In this document: piece after piece, positions 23,082 through 32,352 of the stretch
Layout of the letters: every line of letters begins with the position of its first letter
Position numbering within the stretch: position 1 is the first letter of the stretch
Assembly (NCBI RefSeq): GCF_030147005.1
Contig: NZ_JASLAW010000156.1
Coordinates: 1 to 43,996 of the forward strand
Origin: Pseudomonas sp.
Lineage (GTDB): Bacteria; Pseudomonadota; Gammaproteobacteria; Pseudomonadales; Pseudomonadaceae
Direction of reading: 5' to 3'
DNA: 43,996 bases
Notes under the pieces: model-generated
The model's database searches: none
What the model was told of the DNA's origin: nothing
What the model saw: the letters and a program-made list of their open reading frames with translations, nothing else
Position numbers and translations under genes: made by a program

Positions 23082-24446
23082 ATGTCCAGCAACAACCCGC
23101 AAACCCGTGAATGGCAAGCCTTGAGCAATGATCACCACCTGGCGCCGTTCAGCGACTTCAAGCAATTGAAAGAGAAAGGCCCAAGGATCATCACCAAAGC
23201 TCACGGCGTTTACCTGTGGGACAGCGAAGGCAACAAGATCCTCGACGGCATGGCCGGCCTGTGGTGCGTGGCGATCGGTTACGGTCGCGATGAACTGGCT
23301 GATGCCGCCGCCAGGCAGATGAAAGAACTGCCGTACTACAACCTGTTCTTCCAGACCGCTCACCCGCCGGTACTCGAGCTGGCCAAAGTTATTTCCGAAG
23401 TCGCACCCGCCGGGATGAACCACGTGTTCTTCACCGGTTCCGGCTCCGAAGGCAACGACACCATGTTGCGCATGGTCCGCCACTACTGGGCGATCAAAGG
23501 CCAACCCAACAAGAAAACCATCATCAGCCGCAAGAATGGCTACCACGGCTCCACCGTGGCCGGCGCCAGCCTGGGCGGCATGACCTATATGCATGAACAG
23601 GGCGACCTGCCGATCCCTGGCATCACCCACATCGCCCAACCTTACTGGTTTGGCGAAGGCGGCGACATGAGCCCTGAAGCATTCGGGACCTGGGCCGCCA
23701 ACCAGTTGGAAGAGAAGATCCTGGAACTGGGCGTGGATAACGTCGGCGCCTTTATTGCCGAGCCGATCCAGGGCGCCGGGGGCGTGATCGTGCCGCCAGA
23801 TACTTACTGGCCGCGCATCAAGGAAATCCTTGCCAAATACGACATCCTGTTTGTCGCCGACGAAGTGATCTGCGGTTTCGGCCGTACCGGCGAGTGGTTC
23901 GGCAGCGATTTCTACGACCTCAAGCCACACATGATGACCATCGCCAAGGGCCTGACATCGGGCTACGTGCCCATGGGCGGCCTGATCGTGCACGACGATG
24001 TAGTGGCCGTGCTCAACGAAGGCGGCGATTTCAACCACGGGTTCACCTACTCCGGGCATCCGGTGGCGGCGGCGGTGGCCCTGGAAAACATCCGCATATT
24101 GCGCGATGAGAAAATCGTTAACCGCGTACACGACGAAACGGCACCTTATTTGCAGAAACGTCTGAGGGAACTGGCGGACCATCCCCTGGTGGGTGAAGTG
24201 CGCGGCGTGGGCATGCTCGGTGCGATCGAACTGGTGCAGGACAAGGCCACGCGCAAGCGTTACGAAGGGAAGGGCGCCGGCATGATTTGTCGCACTTTCT
24301 GCTTCGACAATGGCCTGATCATGCGCGCCGTGGGCGACACCATGATCATGTCGCCGCCGTTGGTGATCAGCAAGGCTGAGATCGACGAGTTGGTGACCAA
24401 GGCCCGCCAGTGCCTGGACCTGACTTTGGCGGCATTGCAGGACTGA
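23082..24446 (+). CDS. spuC: Putrescine/polyamine-pyruvate aminotransferase SpuC
   Basis: A 454-residue class III PLP aminotransferase that moves the amino group of putrescine and related amines to pyruvate. Motifs are GSGSEGND (phosphate cup, 119-126), YHGSTVAGASLGG, the PLP aspartate in VADEVICGFGRTG (D260) and the Schiff-base lysine in TIAKGLTSG (K289). An AGGAGAA Shine-Dalgarno is present. The length is that of SpuC/spermidine aminotransferases. It follows spuB by 57 bases. Confidence 0.94.
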   Translation: MSSNNPQTREWQALSNDHHLAPFSDFKQLKEKGPRIITKAHGVYLWDSEGNKILDGMAGLWCVAIGYGRDELADAAARQMKELPYYNLFFQTAHPPVLELAKVISEVAPAGMNHVFFTGSGSEGNDTMLRMVRHYWAIKGQPNKKTIISRKNGYHGSTVAGASLGGMTYMHEQGDLPIPGITHIAQPYWFGEGGDMSPEAFGTWAANQLEEKILELGVDNVGAFIAEPIQGAGGVIVPPDTYWPRIKEILAKYDILFVADEVICGFGRTGEWFGSDFYDLKPHMMTIAKGLTSGYVPMGGLIVHDDVVAVLNEGGDFNHGFTYSGHPVAAAVALENIRILRDEKIVNRVHDETAPYLQKRLRELADHPLVGEVRGVGMLGAIELVQDKATRKRYEGKGAGMICRTFCFDNGLIMRAVGDTMIMSPPLVISKAEIDELVTKARQCLDLTLAALQD

Positions 24447-24458
24447 GTAGATAAATGT

Positions 24459-24483
24459 GGGGGCCGGTTGAAAGCAGGCCCCC
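24459..24483. other. Hairpin between spuC and spuD
   Basis: GGGGGCC (24459-24465) pairs with GGCCCCC (24477-24483). No U tract follows, so it is more likely an RNA processing or stability element than a full terminator, limiting or separating spuBC from the binding-protein genes. Confidence 0.6.
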
Positions 24484-24578
24484 GAACTTGCCAGACTGTC
24501 GTCCTGTTTTGTTGCCCTTTGGCTGGGCCCGAAACATACAACTTGCGGCCCAAAAAAGAAAAATCGGAGCATTACCCA

Positions 24579-25688
24579 ATGAAGGCATTAGGTTTGAAGA
24601 ACGCTGGCAAGACCCTCCTCGCCTTGTCCCTGATGGGCGCAATGGCGGGCGCGGCCCAGGCGGACAATAAAGTGCTGCACGTCTACAACTGGTCCGACTA
24701 CATTGCACCGGACACCATCGCCAACTTTGAAAAAGAGTCGGGCATCAAGGTGGTGTACGACGTTTTCGACAGCAACGAGACCCTGGAAGCCAAATTGCTG
24801 GCAGGCAAGTCCGGCTACGACATTGTCGTGCCGTCGAACAACTTCCTCGCCAAGCAGATCAAGGCCGGTGTCTATCAGGAGCTGGACACGTCCAAGCTGA
24901 CGGGCTACAGCAACCTGAACAAGTCCTTGCTCAAGGCCGTGTCGATCAGCGACCCGGACAACAAGCACGCGTTCCCGTACATGTGGGGCTCGATTGGTAT
25001 CGGCTACAACCCGGAGAAGGTCAAGGCCGCGTTGGGCGTGGACAAGATCGATTCGTGGGATGTACTGATGAAGCCGGAAAACATCGCCAAGCTGAAAAGC
25101 TGCGGCGTGAGCTTCCTCGACTCGCCGACCGAAATGCTGCCGATCGCGCTGCATTACCTGGGCCTGCCGACCGACACCCAGAAGAAGGCCGACCTCAAGC
25201 AAGCCGAAGACCTGTTCCTGAAAATCCGTCCTTCGATTGGCTACTTCCACTCCTCCAAGTACATCTCAGACCTGGCCAACGGCAACATCTGCGTAGCCGT
25301 GGGTTACTCGGGTGACATCCAGCAGGCCAAGTCCCGAGCGGCTGAAGCCGGTGGCAAAGTCAAAGTCGCCTACGACATTCCAAAAGAAGGCGCCGGCAGC
25401 TTCTTCGACATGGTCGCCATCCCCAAAGATGCTGAAAACGTCGAGGCCGCTTACGCCTTCATGAACTTCCTGCTCAAGCCGGACGTCATGGCGGCGATCA
25501 CCAACAGCGTGCGATTCCCGAACGGTAACGAGAAAGCCACTGCGCTGGTCGACAAAGACATCACCAGCGACCCGGGCATCTACCCGTCGGCTGAGGTGCA
25601 GTCCAAGCTCTACGCGATTGCCGACTTGCCGGCTGCGACTCAGCGTGAAATGACCCGCAGCTGGACCAAAATCAAATCAGGTAAATAA
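24579..25688 (+). CDS. spuD: Polyamine ABC substrate-binding protein SpuD
   Basis: A 369-residue periplasmic binding protein, PotF family. Signal peptide about 1-29 (KTLLALSLMGAMAGAAQA), mature start DNKVLHVYNWSDYIAPDTI. The polyamine pocket blocks YNWSDYI, FDSNETLEAKLLAGKSGYD and YMWGSIGIGYN are intact. It is 60-70 percent alike by eye to the following SpuE, indicating tandem duplication. Putrescine is the known main ligand of SpuD in P. aeruginosa. The start MKALGLKNAGK at 24579 gives a proper signal peptide; an earlier ATG at 24468 would not. Confidence 0.93.
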   Translation: MKALGLKNAGKTLLALSLMGAMAGAAQADNKVLHVYNWSDYIAPDTIANFEKESGIKVVYDVFDSNETLEAKLLAGKSGYDIVVPSNNFLAKQIKAGVYQELDTSKLTGYSNLNKSLLKAVSISDPDNKHAFPYMWGSIGIGYNPEKVKAALGVDKIDSWDVLMKPENIAKLKSCGVSFLDSPTEMLPIALHYLGLPTDTQKKADLKQAEDLFLKIRPSIGYFHSSKYISDLANGNICVAVGYSGDIQQAKSRAAEAGGKVKVAYDIPKEGAGSFFDMVAIPKDAENVEAAYAFMNFLLKPDVMAAITNSVRFPNGNEKATALVDKDITSDPGIYPSAEVQSKLYAIADLPAATQREMTRSWTKIKSGK

Positions 25689-25698
25689 CCCTTAAACC

Positions 25699-25805
25699 TG
25701 TGAGAGCGGGCCTGTGTGGGAGCGGGCTGGCTCGCGAAAGCGGCGTATCAGTTGATGCATTGGCTGGCTGACACACCGTCTTCGCGAGCAAGCCCGCTCC
25801 CGCGC
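25699..25805. repeat. REP palindrome inside the spu operon
   Basis: GAGCGGGCTGGCTCGCGAA and TTCGCGAGCAAGCCCGCTCC form the two arms, with an extra partial arm TGTGAGAGCGGGCCTGTG in front (from 25699), so the copy looks truncated or doubled at its left end. It lies between spuD and spuE in the same operon and may stabilise or attenuate mRNA. Confidence 0.85.
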
Positions 25806-25928
25806 AAACCGTCTTCCACAAATTAGATGACAGAAAGCTTTGCCGGATCGGTTTATCGAGGGTAAGTTGCGCGCCGGTTTTGTTGCCGGGCAACAACTTT
25901 AGGCCCAACTATTTAAGAGGACCTCCAC

Positions 25929-27023
25929 TTGCCAATTTCTTTATTTCGCAAAGCCATGCTGGTGGGTGCAGGTATCACGCTGGCTGTCAGCGTGCAGGCC
26001 GCACCGACCGTGCATGTTTATAACTGGTCGGACTACATCGGCCCCGACACCCTGGCCAACTTCGAAAAGGCCAGCGGCATCAAGCCCGTGTATGACGTGT
26101 TCGATTCCAACGAAACCCTGGAAGGCAAGCTGCTCGCCGGGCGCACCGGTTATGACGTGGTGGTGCCGTCCAACCACTTCCTGGGCAAGCAGATCAAGGC
26201 TGGAGCGTTCCAGAAACTCGACAAGTCGTTGCTGACGAACTACGCCAACCTCGACCCGGCATTGCTCAAGCGCCTTGAGAAGAATGATCCGGGCAATGCC
26301 TACGCCGTGCCTTACCTGTGGGGTACCAACGGCATCGGTTACAACGTCGACAAAGTGAAGGAGGTACTGGGCGTCGACAAGATCGACTCCTGGGCCATGC
26401 TGTTTGAACCGGAAAACATGAAGAAGCTCGCCACCTGCGGCGTGTCATTCATGGATTCGGCGGATGAAATGCTGCCCGCGGTGCTCAACTACATGGGCCT
26501 GGACCCGAACAGCACCAACCCGGCCGACTATAAGAAGGCCGAAGAAAAACTGCTGAAAGTGCGTCCCTACGTGACCTACTTCCATTCCTCCAAATACATC
26601 TCGGACCTGGCCAACGGCAACATCTGCGTGGCCGCCGGTTTCTCCGGCGATGTGTTCCAGGCCAAGGCCCGCGCGGCCGAGGCGGGCAAAGGCGTGAACA
26701 TCGCCTACGCGATTCCCAAGGAAGGCGGCAACCTGTGGTTTGACGTGCTGGCGATTCCCAAGGACGCCGCCAACGTTAAGGAGGCGCACGCCTTCATCAA
26801 CTATTTGCTGCAACCTGAAGTGATCGCGCAGGTCAGTGATTACGTCGGTTACGCCAACCCGAACCCAGGGTCGGACAAACTGATGGAGCAATCGATACGC
26901 ACCGACGCAGCGGTTTACCCACCGCAGGCGGTTCTTGACCGGACATTCGTTAACTTCGAGTTGCCCCCCAAAGTGCAGCGTTTAATGACCCGTAGCTGGA
27001 CCAAGGTCAAGACGGGCAAGTAA
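25929..27023 (+). CDS. spuE: Polyamine ABC substrate-binding protein SpuE
   Basis: A 364-residue periplasmic binding protein, PotF family, paralog of SpuD and in P. aeruginosa specific for spermidine. The start is a TTG at 25929, chosen because a good AGAGGA Shine-Dalgarno lies 7 bases upstream and it gives a complete signal peptide (MPISLFRKAMLVGAGITLAV, cleaved near VQA); the ATG nine codons on would lose the basic N-region. The mature part begins APTVHVYNWSDYIGPDTL. YLWGTNGIGYN and FHSSKYISDLANGNICV match SpuD closely. A REP lies between it and spuD. Confidence 0.92.
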   Translation: MPISLFRKAMLVGAGITLAVSVQAAPTVHVYNWSDYIGPDTLANFEKASGIKPVYDVFDSNETLEGKLLAGRTGYDVVVPSNHFLGKQIKAGAFQKLDKSLLTNYANLDPALLKRLEKNDPGNAYAVPYLWGTNGIGYNVDKVKEVLGVDKIDSWAMLFEPENMKKLATCGVSFMDSADEMLPAVLNYMGLDPNSTNPADYKKAEEKLLKVRPYVTYFHSSKYISDLANGNICVAAGFSGDVFQAKARAAEAGKGVNIAYAIPKEGGNLWFDVLAIPKDAANVKEAHAFINYLLQPEVIAQVSDYVGYANPNPGSDKLMEQSIRTDAAVYPPQAVLDRTFVNFELPPKVQRLMTRSWTKVKTGK

Positions 27024-27085
27024 GGCTCAAACTATCCAAGTTCGCTCACCTGGGGCGAACTGCAAATTTGTTGGGAGTTTCGTAA

Positions 27086-28228
27086 ATGGCAGTTGCCTCC
27101 GGCGCCTATAAGAAAGCCCTCGAGGGCGACCAGACACCGAAAAAGGTGCTGGTCAAAATCGACCGGGTCACGAAGAAGTTCGACGAGACGATTGCCGTGG
27201 ACGATGTGTCCCTGGAAATCAAGAAAGGCGAGATTTTCGCCTTGCTCGGCGGTTCGGGTTCGGGCAAGTCCACTTTGCTGCGCATGCTCGCCGGTTTCGA
27301 GCGCCCGACTGAAGGCCGCATCTACCTCGACGGTGTGGACATCACCGACATGCCGCCCTATGAGCGGCCGATCAACATGATGTTCCAGTCGTACGCGTTG
27401 TTCCCGCACATGACCGTGGCGCAGAACATCGCCTTCGGCCTGCAACAGGACAAGATTCCCAAGGCCGAAGTCGATGCCCGCGTGGCCGAGATGCTCAAGC
27501 TGGTACAGATGAGCCAGTACGCCAAGCGCAAGCCGCACCAGCTGTCCGGCGGTCAGCGCCAGCGTGTGGCCTTGGCCCGCTCCCTGGCCAAGCGTCCAAA
27601 ACTGCTGCTGCTCGATGAGCCCATGGGCGCCCTCGACAAGAAGCTGCGCTCGCAGATGCAGCTGGAACTGGTCGAGATCATCGAACGCGTCGGCGTGACC
27701 TGTGTGATGGTGACCCACGACCAGGAAGAGGCCATGACCATGGCCGAGCGCATCGCGATCATGCACCTGGGCTGGATCGCTCAAATCGGCAGCCCGATCG
27801 ATATCTACGAAACGCCTACCAGCCGCCTGGTGTGCGAGTTCATCGGCAACGTCAATATCTTCGACACCCAAGTGGTGGACGACGCCGAAGGCCACGCCGT
27901 GCTCAAGTGCCCGGACCTGGACCGCGATATCTACGTGGGCTACGGCATCGCCACCGCGGTGGAAGACAAATCGGTGACCTACGCCATCCGCCCGGAAAAA
28001 CTGCTGGTCACCACCGAAATGCCGACCTGTGAGCACAACTGGTCCAGCGGCAAAGTGCACGACATCGCCTACCTGGGCGGTCACTCGGTATTCTACGTGG
28101 AGCTGCCGAGCGGCAAGTTGGTGCAGTCCTTCGTGGCCAACGCCGAACGCCGTGGCCAGCGCCCAACCTGGGGTGACCAGGTGTACGTATGGTGGGAAGA
28201 CGACAGCGGCGTGGTACTACGCTCATGA
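27086..28228 (+). CDS. spuF: Polyamine ABC ATP-binding protein SpuF
   Basis: A 380-residue ATPase of the PotA/PotG type. Walker A GGSGSGKST (55-63), signature LSGGQRQ (153-159), Walker B LLLLDE (173-178) and the switch histidine in VTHDQEEAMT are intact. The C-terminal part (about 300-380) is a TOBE domain. A GGGAG Shine-Dalgarno precedes the ATG. Its TGA overlaps the spuG start (ATGA), giving coupled translation. Confidence 0.95.
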   Translation: MAVASGAYKKALEGDQTPKKVLVKIDRVTKKFDETIAVDDVSLEIKKGEIFALLGGSGSGKSTLLRMLAGFERPTEGRIYLDGVDITDMPPYERPINMMFQSYALFPHMTVAQNIAFGLQQDKIPKAEVDARVAEMLKLVQMSQYAKRKPHQLSGGQRQRVALARSLAKRPKLLLLDEPMGALDKKLRSQMQLELVEIIERVGVTCVMVTHDQEEAMTMAERIAIMHLGWIAQIGSPIDIYETPTSRLVCEFIGNVNIFDTQVVDDAEGHAVLKCPDLDRDIYVGYGIATAVEDKSVTYAIRPEKLLVTTEMPTCEHNWSSGKVHDIAYLGGHSVFYVELPSGKLVQSFVANAERRGQRPTWGDQVYVWWEDDSGVVLRS

Positions 28229-29145
28229 ACATGAAGAAATTCAAGCGGCGCTTGGATCGCATCGTGCCCAGTGGCAAGCAGGTGGTCATCGGGATTCCCT
28301 TCCTCTGGCTGTTCCTGTTTTTCGCACTGCCGTTTTTCATCGTGTTGAAAATCAGCTTTGCCGAAGCCGATGTGGCGATCCCGCCTTACACCGAGATCTA
28401 CACCTACGTTGAGCAAAAGCTGCAAGTGGTGCTGAACCTGGCCAACTACAGCTTGCTGGCGGGCGATGAGTTGTACATCGCCGCGTACCTGGGCTCGCTG
28501 AAAATGGCGTTTTTCAGCACGCTGCTGTGCCTGCTGATCGGCTACCCGATGGCCTACGCCATCGCCACCGCGCGCAAGGAAATGCAAACGGTGCTGGTGC
28601 TGCTGATCATGATGCCGACCTGGACCGCGATCCTGATCCGCGTGTATGCGTGGATGGGCATCCTCAGCAATAACGGCTTGCTCAACGGCTTCCTGATGTC
28701 CATGGGGTTGATCAACGAGCCGCTGCAGATCCTCAACACCAACATCGCGGTGTATATCGGCGTGGTCTATTCGTACCTGCCGTTCATGATCCTGCCGCTG
28801 TACGCCAACCTGGTGAAACACGATCAGAGCCTGCTGGAAGCGGCCTCGGACCTGGGCTCAAGCACCTTCAACAGCTTCTGGAAGATCACCGTGCCGCTGT
28901 CCAAGAACGGCATCATCGCCGGCTGCATGCTGGTGTTTATCCCGGTGGTGGGCGAGTTCGTGATTCCTGAGCTGCTCGGCGGCCCGGAAACTCTGATGAT
29001 CGGTAAAGTGCTGTGGCAGGAATTCTTCAACAACCGTGACTGGCCGGTGGCCTCTGCATTGGCGGTCGTGATGCTGGCGATCCTGATCGTGCCGATCATC
29101 CTGTTCAACCGCAGCCAGGCCAAAGAGCTGGAGGGCAAGATATGA
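28225..29145 (+). CDS. spuG: Polyamine ABC permease SpuG
   Basis: A 306-residue inner membrane permease of the PotB/PotH type with about six transmembrane segments (the first near GIPFLWLFLFFALPFFIVL) and the EAA loop in LLEAASDLGSSTFNSFWKITVP. It overlaps spuF and spuH by four bases at each end. It forms the channel with SpuH, energised by SpuF. Confidence 0.94.
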   Translation: MNMKKFKRRLDRIVPSGKQVVIGIPFLWLFLFFALPFFIVLKISFAEADVAIPPYTEIYTYVEQKLQVVLNLANYSLLAGDELYIAAYLGSLKMAFFSTLLCLLIGYPMAYAIATARKEMQTVLVLLIMMPTWTAILIRVYAWMGILSNNGLLNGFLMSMGLINEPLQILNTNIAVYIGVVYSYLPFMILPLYANLVKHDQSLLEAASDLGSSTFNSFWKITVPLSKNGIIAGCMLVFIPVVGEFVIPELLGGPETLMIGKVLWQEFFNNRDWPVASALAVVMLAILIVPIILFNRSQAKELEGKI

Positions 29146-30026
29146 AGCGCTTTCGTTTCTCCAGCTTCATGCTGGTCGTGGGGTTGTTGTTCATCTACCT
29201 GCCGATGTTGATCCTGGTGATCTACTCGTTCAACGAATCCAAGCTGGTGACGGTGTGGGGCGGGTGGTCGATCAAGTGGTACGTGGGCCTGCTGGACAAC
29301 ACCCAGTTGATGGGCTCGGTGGCGCGTTCCCTGGAAATCGCCTGCTACACCGCAGTGGCGGCGGTGGCGTTGGGTACCCTGGCGGCGTTCGTGCTGACGC
29401 GCATCAGCCAGTTCAAGGGCCGCACGCTGTTCGGCGGCCTGGTCACGGCGCCGCTGGTGATGCCGGAAGTGATCACAGGCCTGTCGCTGTTGCTGCTGTT
29501 TGTGGCCATGGCGCAGTTGATCGGCTGGCCCCAGGAGCGTGGCATCGTCACCATCTGGATCGCCCACACCACGTTCTGTGCGGCGTATGTGGCGGTGGTG
29601 GTGTCGGCCCGCTTGCGTGAGCTGGACCTGTCGATCGAAGAAGCAGCGATGGACCTGGGGGCGCGGCCGTGGAAGGTGTTCTTCCTGATCACTATCCCGA
29701 TGATCGCGCCGTCACTGGCGGCGGGCGGCATGATGTCGTTCGCGCTGTCGCTGGATGACCTGGTACTGGCCAGCTTCGTGTCGGGCCCGGGTTCGACCAC
29801 CTTGCCGATGGAAGTCTTCTCGGCCGTGCGGCTTGGGGTTAAGCCCGAGATCAATGCGGTGGCCAGCCTGATTCTGCTGGCGGTGTCGCTGGTGACCTTC
29901 CTGGTGTGGTTCTTCAGCCGTCGGGCCGAGGAACACCGCAAAAAGGCCATTCAGCAAGCCATTGAAGAAGCCGCTGCCGATGGCTGGCAGCAGCCGGACA
30001 AGCGTCGGGCGCCGGCGCCGGTCTGA
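29142..30026 (+). CDS. spuH: Polyamine ABC permease SpuH
   Basis: A 294-residue PotC/PotI-type permease with about six membrane segments. The EAA loop is in SIEEAAMDLGARPWKVFFLITIP (about 164-186). The charged tail after the last helix (RRAEEHRKKAIQQAIEEAAA) is cytoplasmic and unusual in its Ala/Glu content. It is the last gene of the operon, with a long hairpin 24 bases past its stop. Confidence 0.94.
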   Translation: MKRFRFSSFMLVVGLLFIYLPMLILVIYSFNESKLVTVWGGWSIKWYVGLLDNTQLMGSVARSLEIACYTAVAAVALGTLAAFVLTRISQFKGRTLFGGLVTAPLVMPEVITGLSLLLLFVAMAQLIGWPQERGIVTIWIAHTTFCAAYVAVVVSARLRELDLSIEEAAMDLGARPWKVFFLITIPMIAPSLAAGGMMSFALSLDDLVLASFVSGPGSTTLPMEVFSAVRLGVKPEINAVASLILLAVSLVTFLVWFFSRRAEEHRKKAIQQAIEEAAADGWQQPDKRRAPAPV

Positions 30027-30049
30027 CTGCCGGAACCGGGTAAAAACTG

Positions 30050-30075
30050 TAGCTGGCTTGCATTCAAGCCAGCTA
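30050..30075. terminator. Bidirectional hairpin terminator between spuH and HD gene
   Basis: An 11-bp perfect stem TAGCTGGCTTG (30050-30060) / CAAGCCAGCTA (30065-30075), loop CATT. It overlaps the stop codon of the minus-strand HD gene. No long U tract is seen. Confidence 0.7.
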
Positions 30076-30714
30076 TGCAGCCCACGGCGACTTGCGGATC
30101 ACCTCCACAAAGTTCATCGGCTTGAACCCCGGCTCCTGATCCACCAACACATCGGTCTTCACGTTGCCAAACGTGGTCTGCGGGCGATGACGCAAGCCGT
30201 CGGCGAACGCGCAGATGATGCATTCCTTGAATCCCTCACCACGTGGGTGCGCATGCACCACCGCTTCGCGCTGCACGCTGCTGAACGCGGCGTAGTCCAT
30301 GCCCAGCACGTCCATCTCCACACCGGCAGTCACCAGCGCCACGGTGGGGCGCAGATGCTGCGGCACGCCCGGCGTGGTGTGCAGGGCGATGGACAACCAC
30401 ACTTGTTCGATATCGTCATCGCTCAGCCCATAGGGCTTGAGAAAGGCGGCCGCCGCGTTGGCGCCGTCCACTTCGAAGCGCTCGTTGTCGCTGCGATGGC
30501 CTTCCACCAGGCCGAGGTCGTGGAACATTGCGCCCACGTACAGCAGCTCCGGGTTATAAGCCAGTTGCTTGCGCTCACCGCTCAATGCACCGAACAGGAA
30601 GACCCGGCGGGAGTGGTGGTAGAGCAGGTCGGACTCGATGTCGCGGATGTACTCGGTGGTGGCCCTGGCCAGGGCGCTGTCGGGGATCTTGATACCGGCA
30701 ATGGTGGTGCTCAT
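30073..30714 (-). CDS. HD-domain metal hydrolase, cyanamide hydratase-like
   Basis: A 213-residue HD-superfamily protein. The metal motif is H in YHHSRRVF (about 33) and HDLGL (about 65-69), followed by GANAAAAFLKPYGLSDDDIEQVWLSIALHT (about 83-112). The sequence pattern IESDLLYHHSRRVFLFGAL and ELLYVGAMFHDLGL is close to cyanamide hydratase-like HD proteins, which hydrate nitriles or hydrolyse related bonds; true activity is not known. A GAGGAGA Shine-Dalgarno supports the start at 30714. It is divergent from the GlxA-type regulator at 30957, a likely controller. Confidence 0.75.
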   Translation of the reverse strand: MSTTIAGIKIPDSALARATTEYIRDIESDLLYHHSRRVFLFGALSGERKQLAYNPELLYVGAMFHDLGLVEGHRSDNERFEVDGANAAAAFLKPYGLSDDDIEQVWLSIALHTTPGVPQHLRPTVALVTAGVEMDVLGMDYAAFSSVQREAVVHAHPRGEGFKECIICAFADGLRHRPQTTFGNVKTDVLVDQEPGFKPMNFVEVIRKSPWAA

Positions 30715-30831
30715 GGTGACTCTCCTCGGGAAAGTCTCCAGTCTGGTCGCGCACCCGCGAGTGGGCCATCGTGGTGAGGGTGCGATCCCGGCCAATGTGC
30801 CGCCACATCGTGCCAAAGCGGCACGCGATCA

Positions 30832-30919
30832 AATGTGGACGGTGGCTTGCCTGCGATAGCATCACCTCGGTATACCTGATGGACCGAGTTGTCTGCATCG
30901 CAGGCAAGCCCGCTCCCCC
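30832..30919. repeat. REP palindrome in the HD/GlxA promoter region
   Basis: Arms GGCTTGCCTGCGATAG-type (from 30832) and its complement GCATCGCAGGCAAGCCCGCT ending near 30914. It lies between divergent genes, close to the GlxA-type start, so it may have brought in or displaced promoter sequence. Confidence 0.8.
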
Positions 30920-30956
30920 AGGGTTTTGAAGTGCGCCCGGAGATAAAGGTTTCCCC

Positions 30957-31922
30957 ATGCAAAAAACCGTCGCCGTCCTGATCTTCCCCGGCGTCCAGTC
31001 ATTGGACGTGACCGGGCCGATGGACGTGTTCTGCGAGGCGAACAGATTCCTGGCGCCTGAAGACCACTATCAGCTGGAAGTCATCGGCCTTGGCCACGGC
31101 AGCATGGCGTGCTCCAACGGTTTGTCGTTACAGGCTCACCAGCATTACAGCCAAGCCTTGCAGGCCTATGACCTGCTGCTGGTCGCCGGCGGACCGCAGT
31201 TGCCCTTCGAGGATTTCGGCCCGCCGTTTGATGACTGGCTACGCGCCGCCGCCGCGCGGGCCCGGCGCTTCGGCTCGATTTGCAATGGCGCCTTCATGCT
31301 GGCCCGCGCCGGTCTGCTGGACGGTAAAACCGTCACCACGCATTGGGGTGACGCCGCCGACCTGGCGCGCTTGTGCCCTTCGGCCCAGGTCGAAGCCGAC
31401 CGTCTGTATGTGCAGGACGGCAACCTCTACACCTCGGCCGGGGTCACGGCGGGGATCGACCTGTCGCTTTACCTGCTGGCCCAGGACCATGGCCCGGAAG
31501 TCGCGTTGAGCGTGGCCAAGCGGTTAGTCGTGTTCACTCAGCGTTCGGGCGGCCAGTCGCAGTTCAGCCCGTTCCTCACGCCTCATGCCGAAACCACCTC
31601 GGCGGTGGCGCTGGTGCAGTTGTACGTGCTGGCGAACCTGACCGGGGATTTGAGCATTGCCGACCTGGCCAGGGCGGCGAATATGAGTGCGCGCAATTTT
31701 TCTCGGGTATTCGCCCGTGAAGCGCGGATTACGCCGGCGGAATTTGTGGAGAGGGCACGCGTGGATGCGGCGCGGATTATGCTCGAAAGCACCCACGCGC
31801 CGCTGAAGACGGTGGCCTATCAGTGCGGTTTTCGCGATGCCCAGCACATGCGCAGTGTGTTCAACCGCCGGCTGGGCGTGACGCCGCAACAGTTCAGACT
31901 TAACTTTGCGGCGCCGGTGTGA
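30957..31922 (+). CDS. GlxA-family regulator (DJ-1/PfpI-like plus AraC HTH)
   Basis: A 321-residue transcription factor. The N-terminal DJ-1/PfpI-like domain (about 1-190) has VAVLIFPGVQSLDVTGPMDV and the nucleophile-elbow-like SICNGAFMLARAGLLDGK. The C-terminal AraC-type helix-turn-helix pair (about 220-320) includes SIADLARAANMSARNFSRVF and AYQCGFRDAQHMRSVFNRRLG. GlxA-type regulators often sense small metabolites or amine/amidic compounds; the ligand here is unknown. Its 3' end overlaps the convergent CMD gene by 23 bases. Confidence 0.9.
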   Translation: MQKTVAVLIFPGVQSLDVTGPMDVFCEANRFLAPEDHYQLEVIGLGHGSMACSNGLSLQAHQHYSQALQAYDLLLVAGGPQLPFEDFGPPFDDWLRAAAARARRFGSICNGAFMLARAGLLDGKTVTTHWGDAADLARLCPSAQVEADRLYVQDGNLYTSAGVTAGIDLSLYLLAQDHGPEVALSVAKRLVVFTQRSGGQSQFSPFLTPHAETTSAVALVQLYVLANLTGDLSIADLARAANMSARNFSRVFAREARITPAEFVERARVDAARIMLESTHAPLKTVAYQCGFRDAQHMRSVFNRRLGVTPQQFRLNFAAPV

Positions 31923-32253
31923 GCGTGTCGTAGGCCTCGAGTGCGCGCAGCGAGTAGATGTACGCCGCACCCGCATTCAGGGAAATTGCGGTGGCCAGGG
32001 TAGCGGCCACTTCTTCGCGGGTCGCCCCGGCCTTGATCGCGGCATCGGCATGCACGCCGATGCAACCGTCGCAGCGGGTGGTGATGGCCACGGCGATGGA
32101 AATCAGCTCGCGGGTCTTGGCGTCGAGGACATTGTTTTCCTCGGCAGCTTCCCCCAGCGCCATGTAGGCTTTGACCATCTTCGGGTTGCTCTTGCCCAGC
32201 GCGCCAAAGGCTTTCTTCACGGTAGGCAGCAAGTCGGACCAGTTATTGAACAT
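31900..32253 (-). CDS. AhpD/carboxymuconolactone decarboxylase family protein
   Basis: A 117-residue single-domain protein of the CMD/AhpD family. The redox CxxC with following histidine is intact: CDGCIGVHAD (C61, C64, H68), the arrangement of AhpD-like alkylhydroperoxidases. A CAGGAG Shine-Dalgarno supports the start at 32253. The reading frame extends upstream to 33270 but that extension is antisense to the AraC gene and not real. It overlaps the 3' end of the GlxA-type gene. It is divergent from the cupin-AraC gene, which may control it. Confidence 0.9.
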   Translation of the reverse strand: MFNNWSDLLPTVKKAFGALGKSNPKMVKAYMALGEAAEENNVLDAKTRELISIAVAITTRCDGCIGVHADAAIKAGATREEVAATLATAISLNAGAAYIYSLRALEAYDTLTPAPQS

Positions 32254-32352
32254 TGCGGTAACTCCTGAACGGGTTGGGTGTGAAGCCAGTCTGTGCCGTT
32301 CGTTGTCGGGGTTATTGTTCAATCCGCTCATCTTTTTGACCGATGCTCGCAA

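Noticed and set aside
22596..24572. A 658-codon open frame on the minus strand
   Set aside because: It is antisense to spuB and spuC, whose family motifs are unmistakable. Its length comes from the codon bias of GC-rich DNA.
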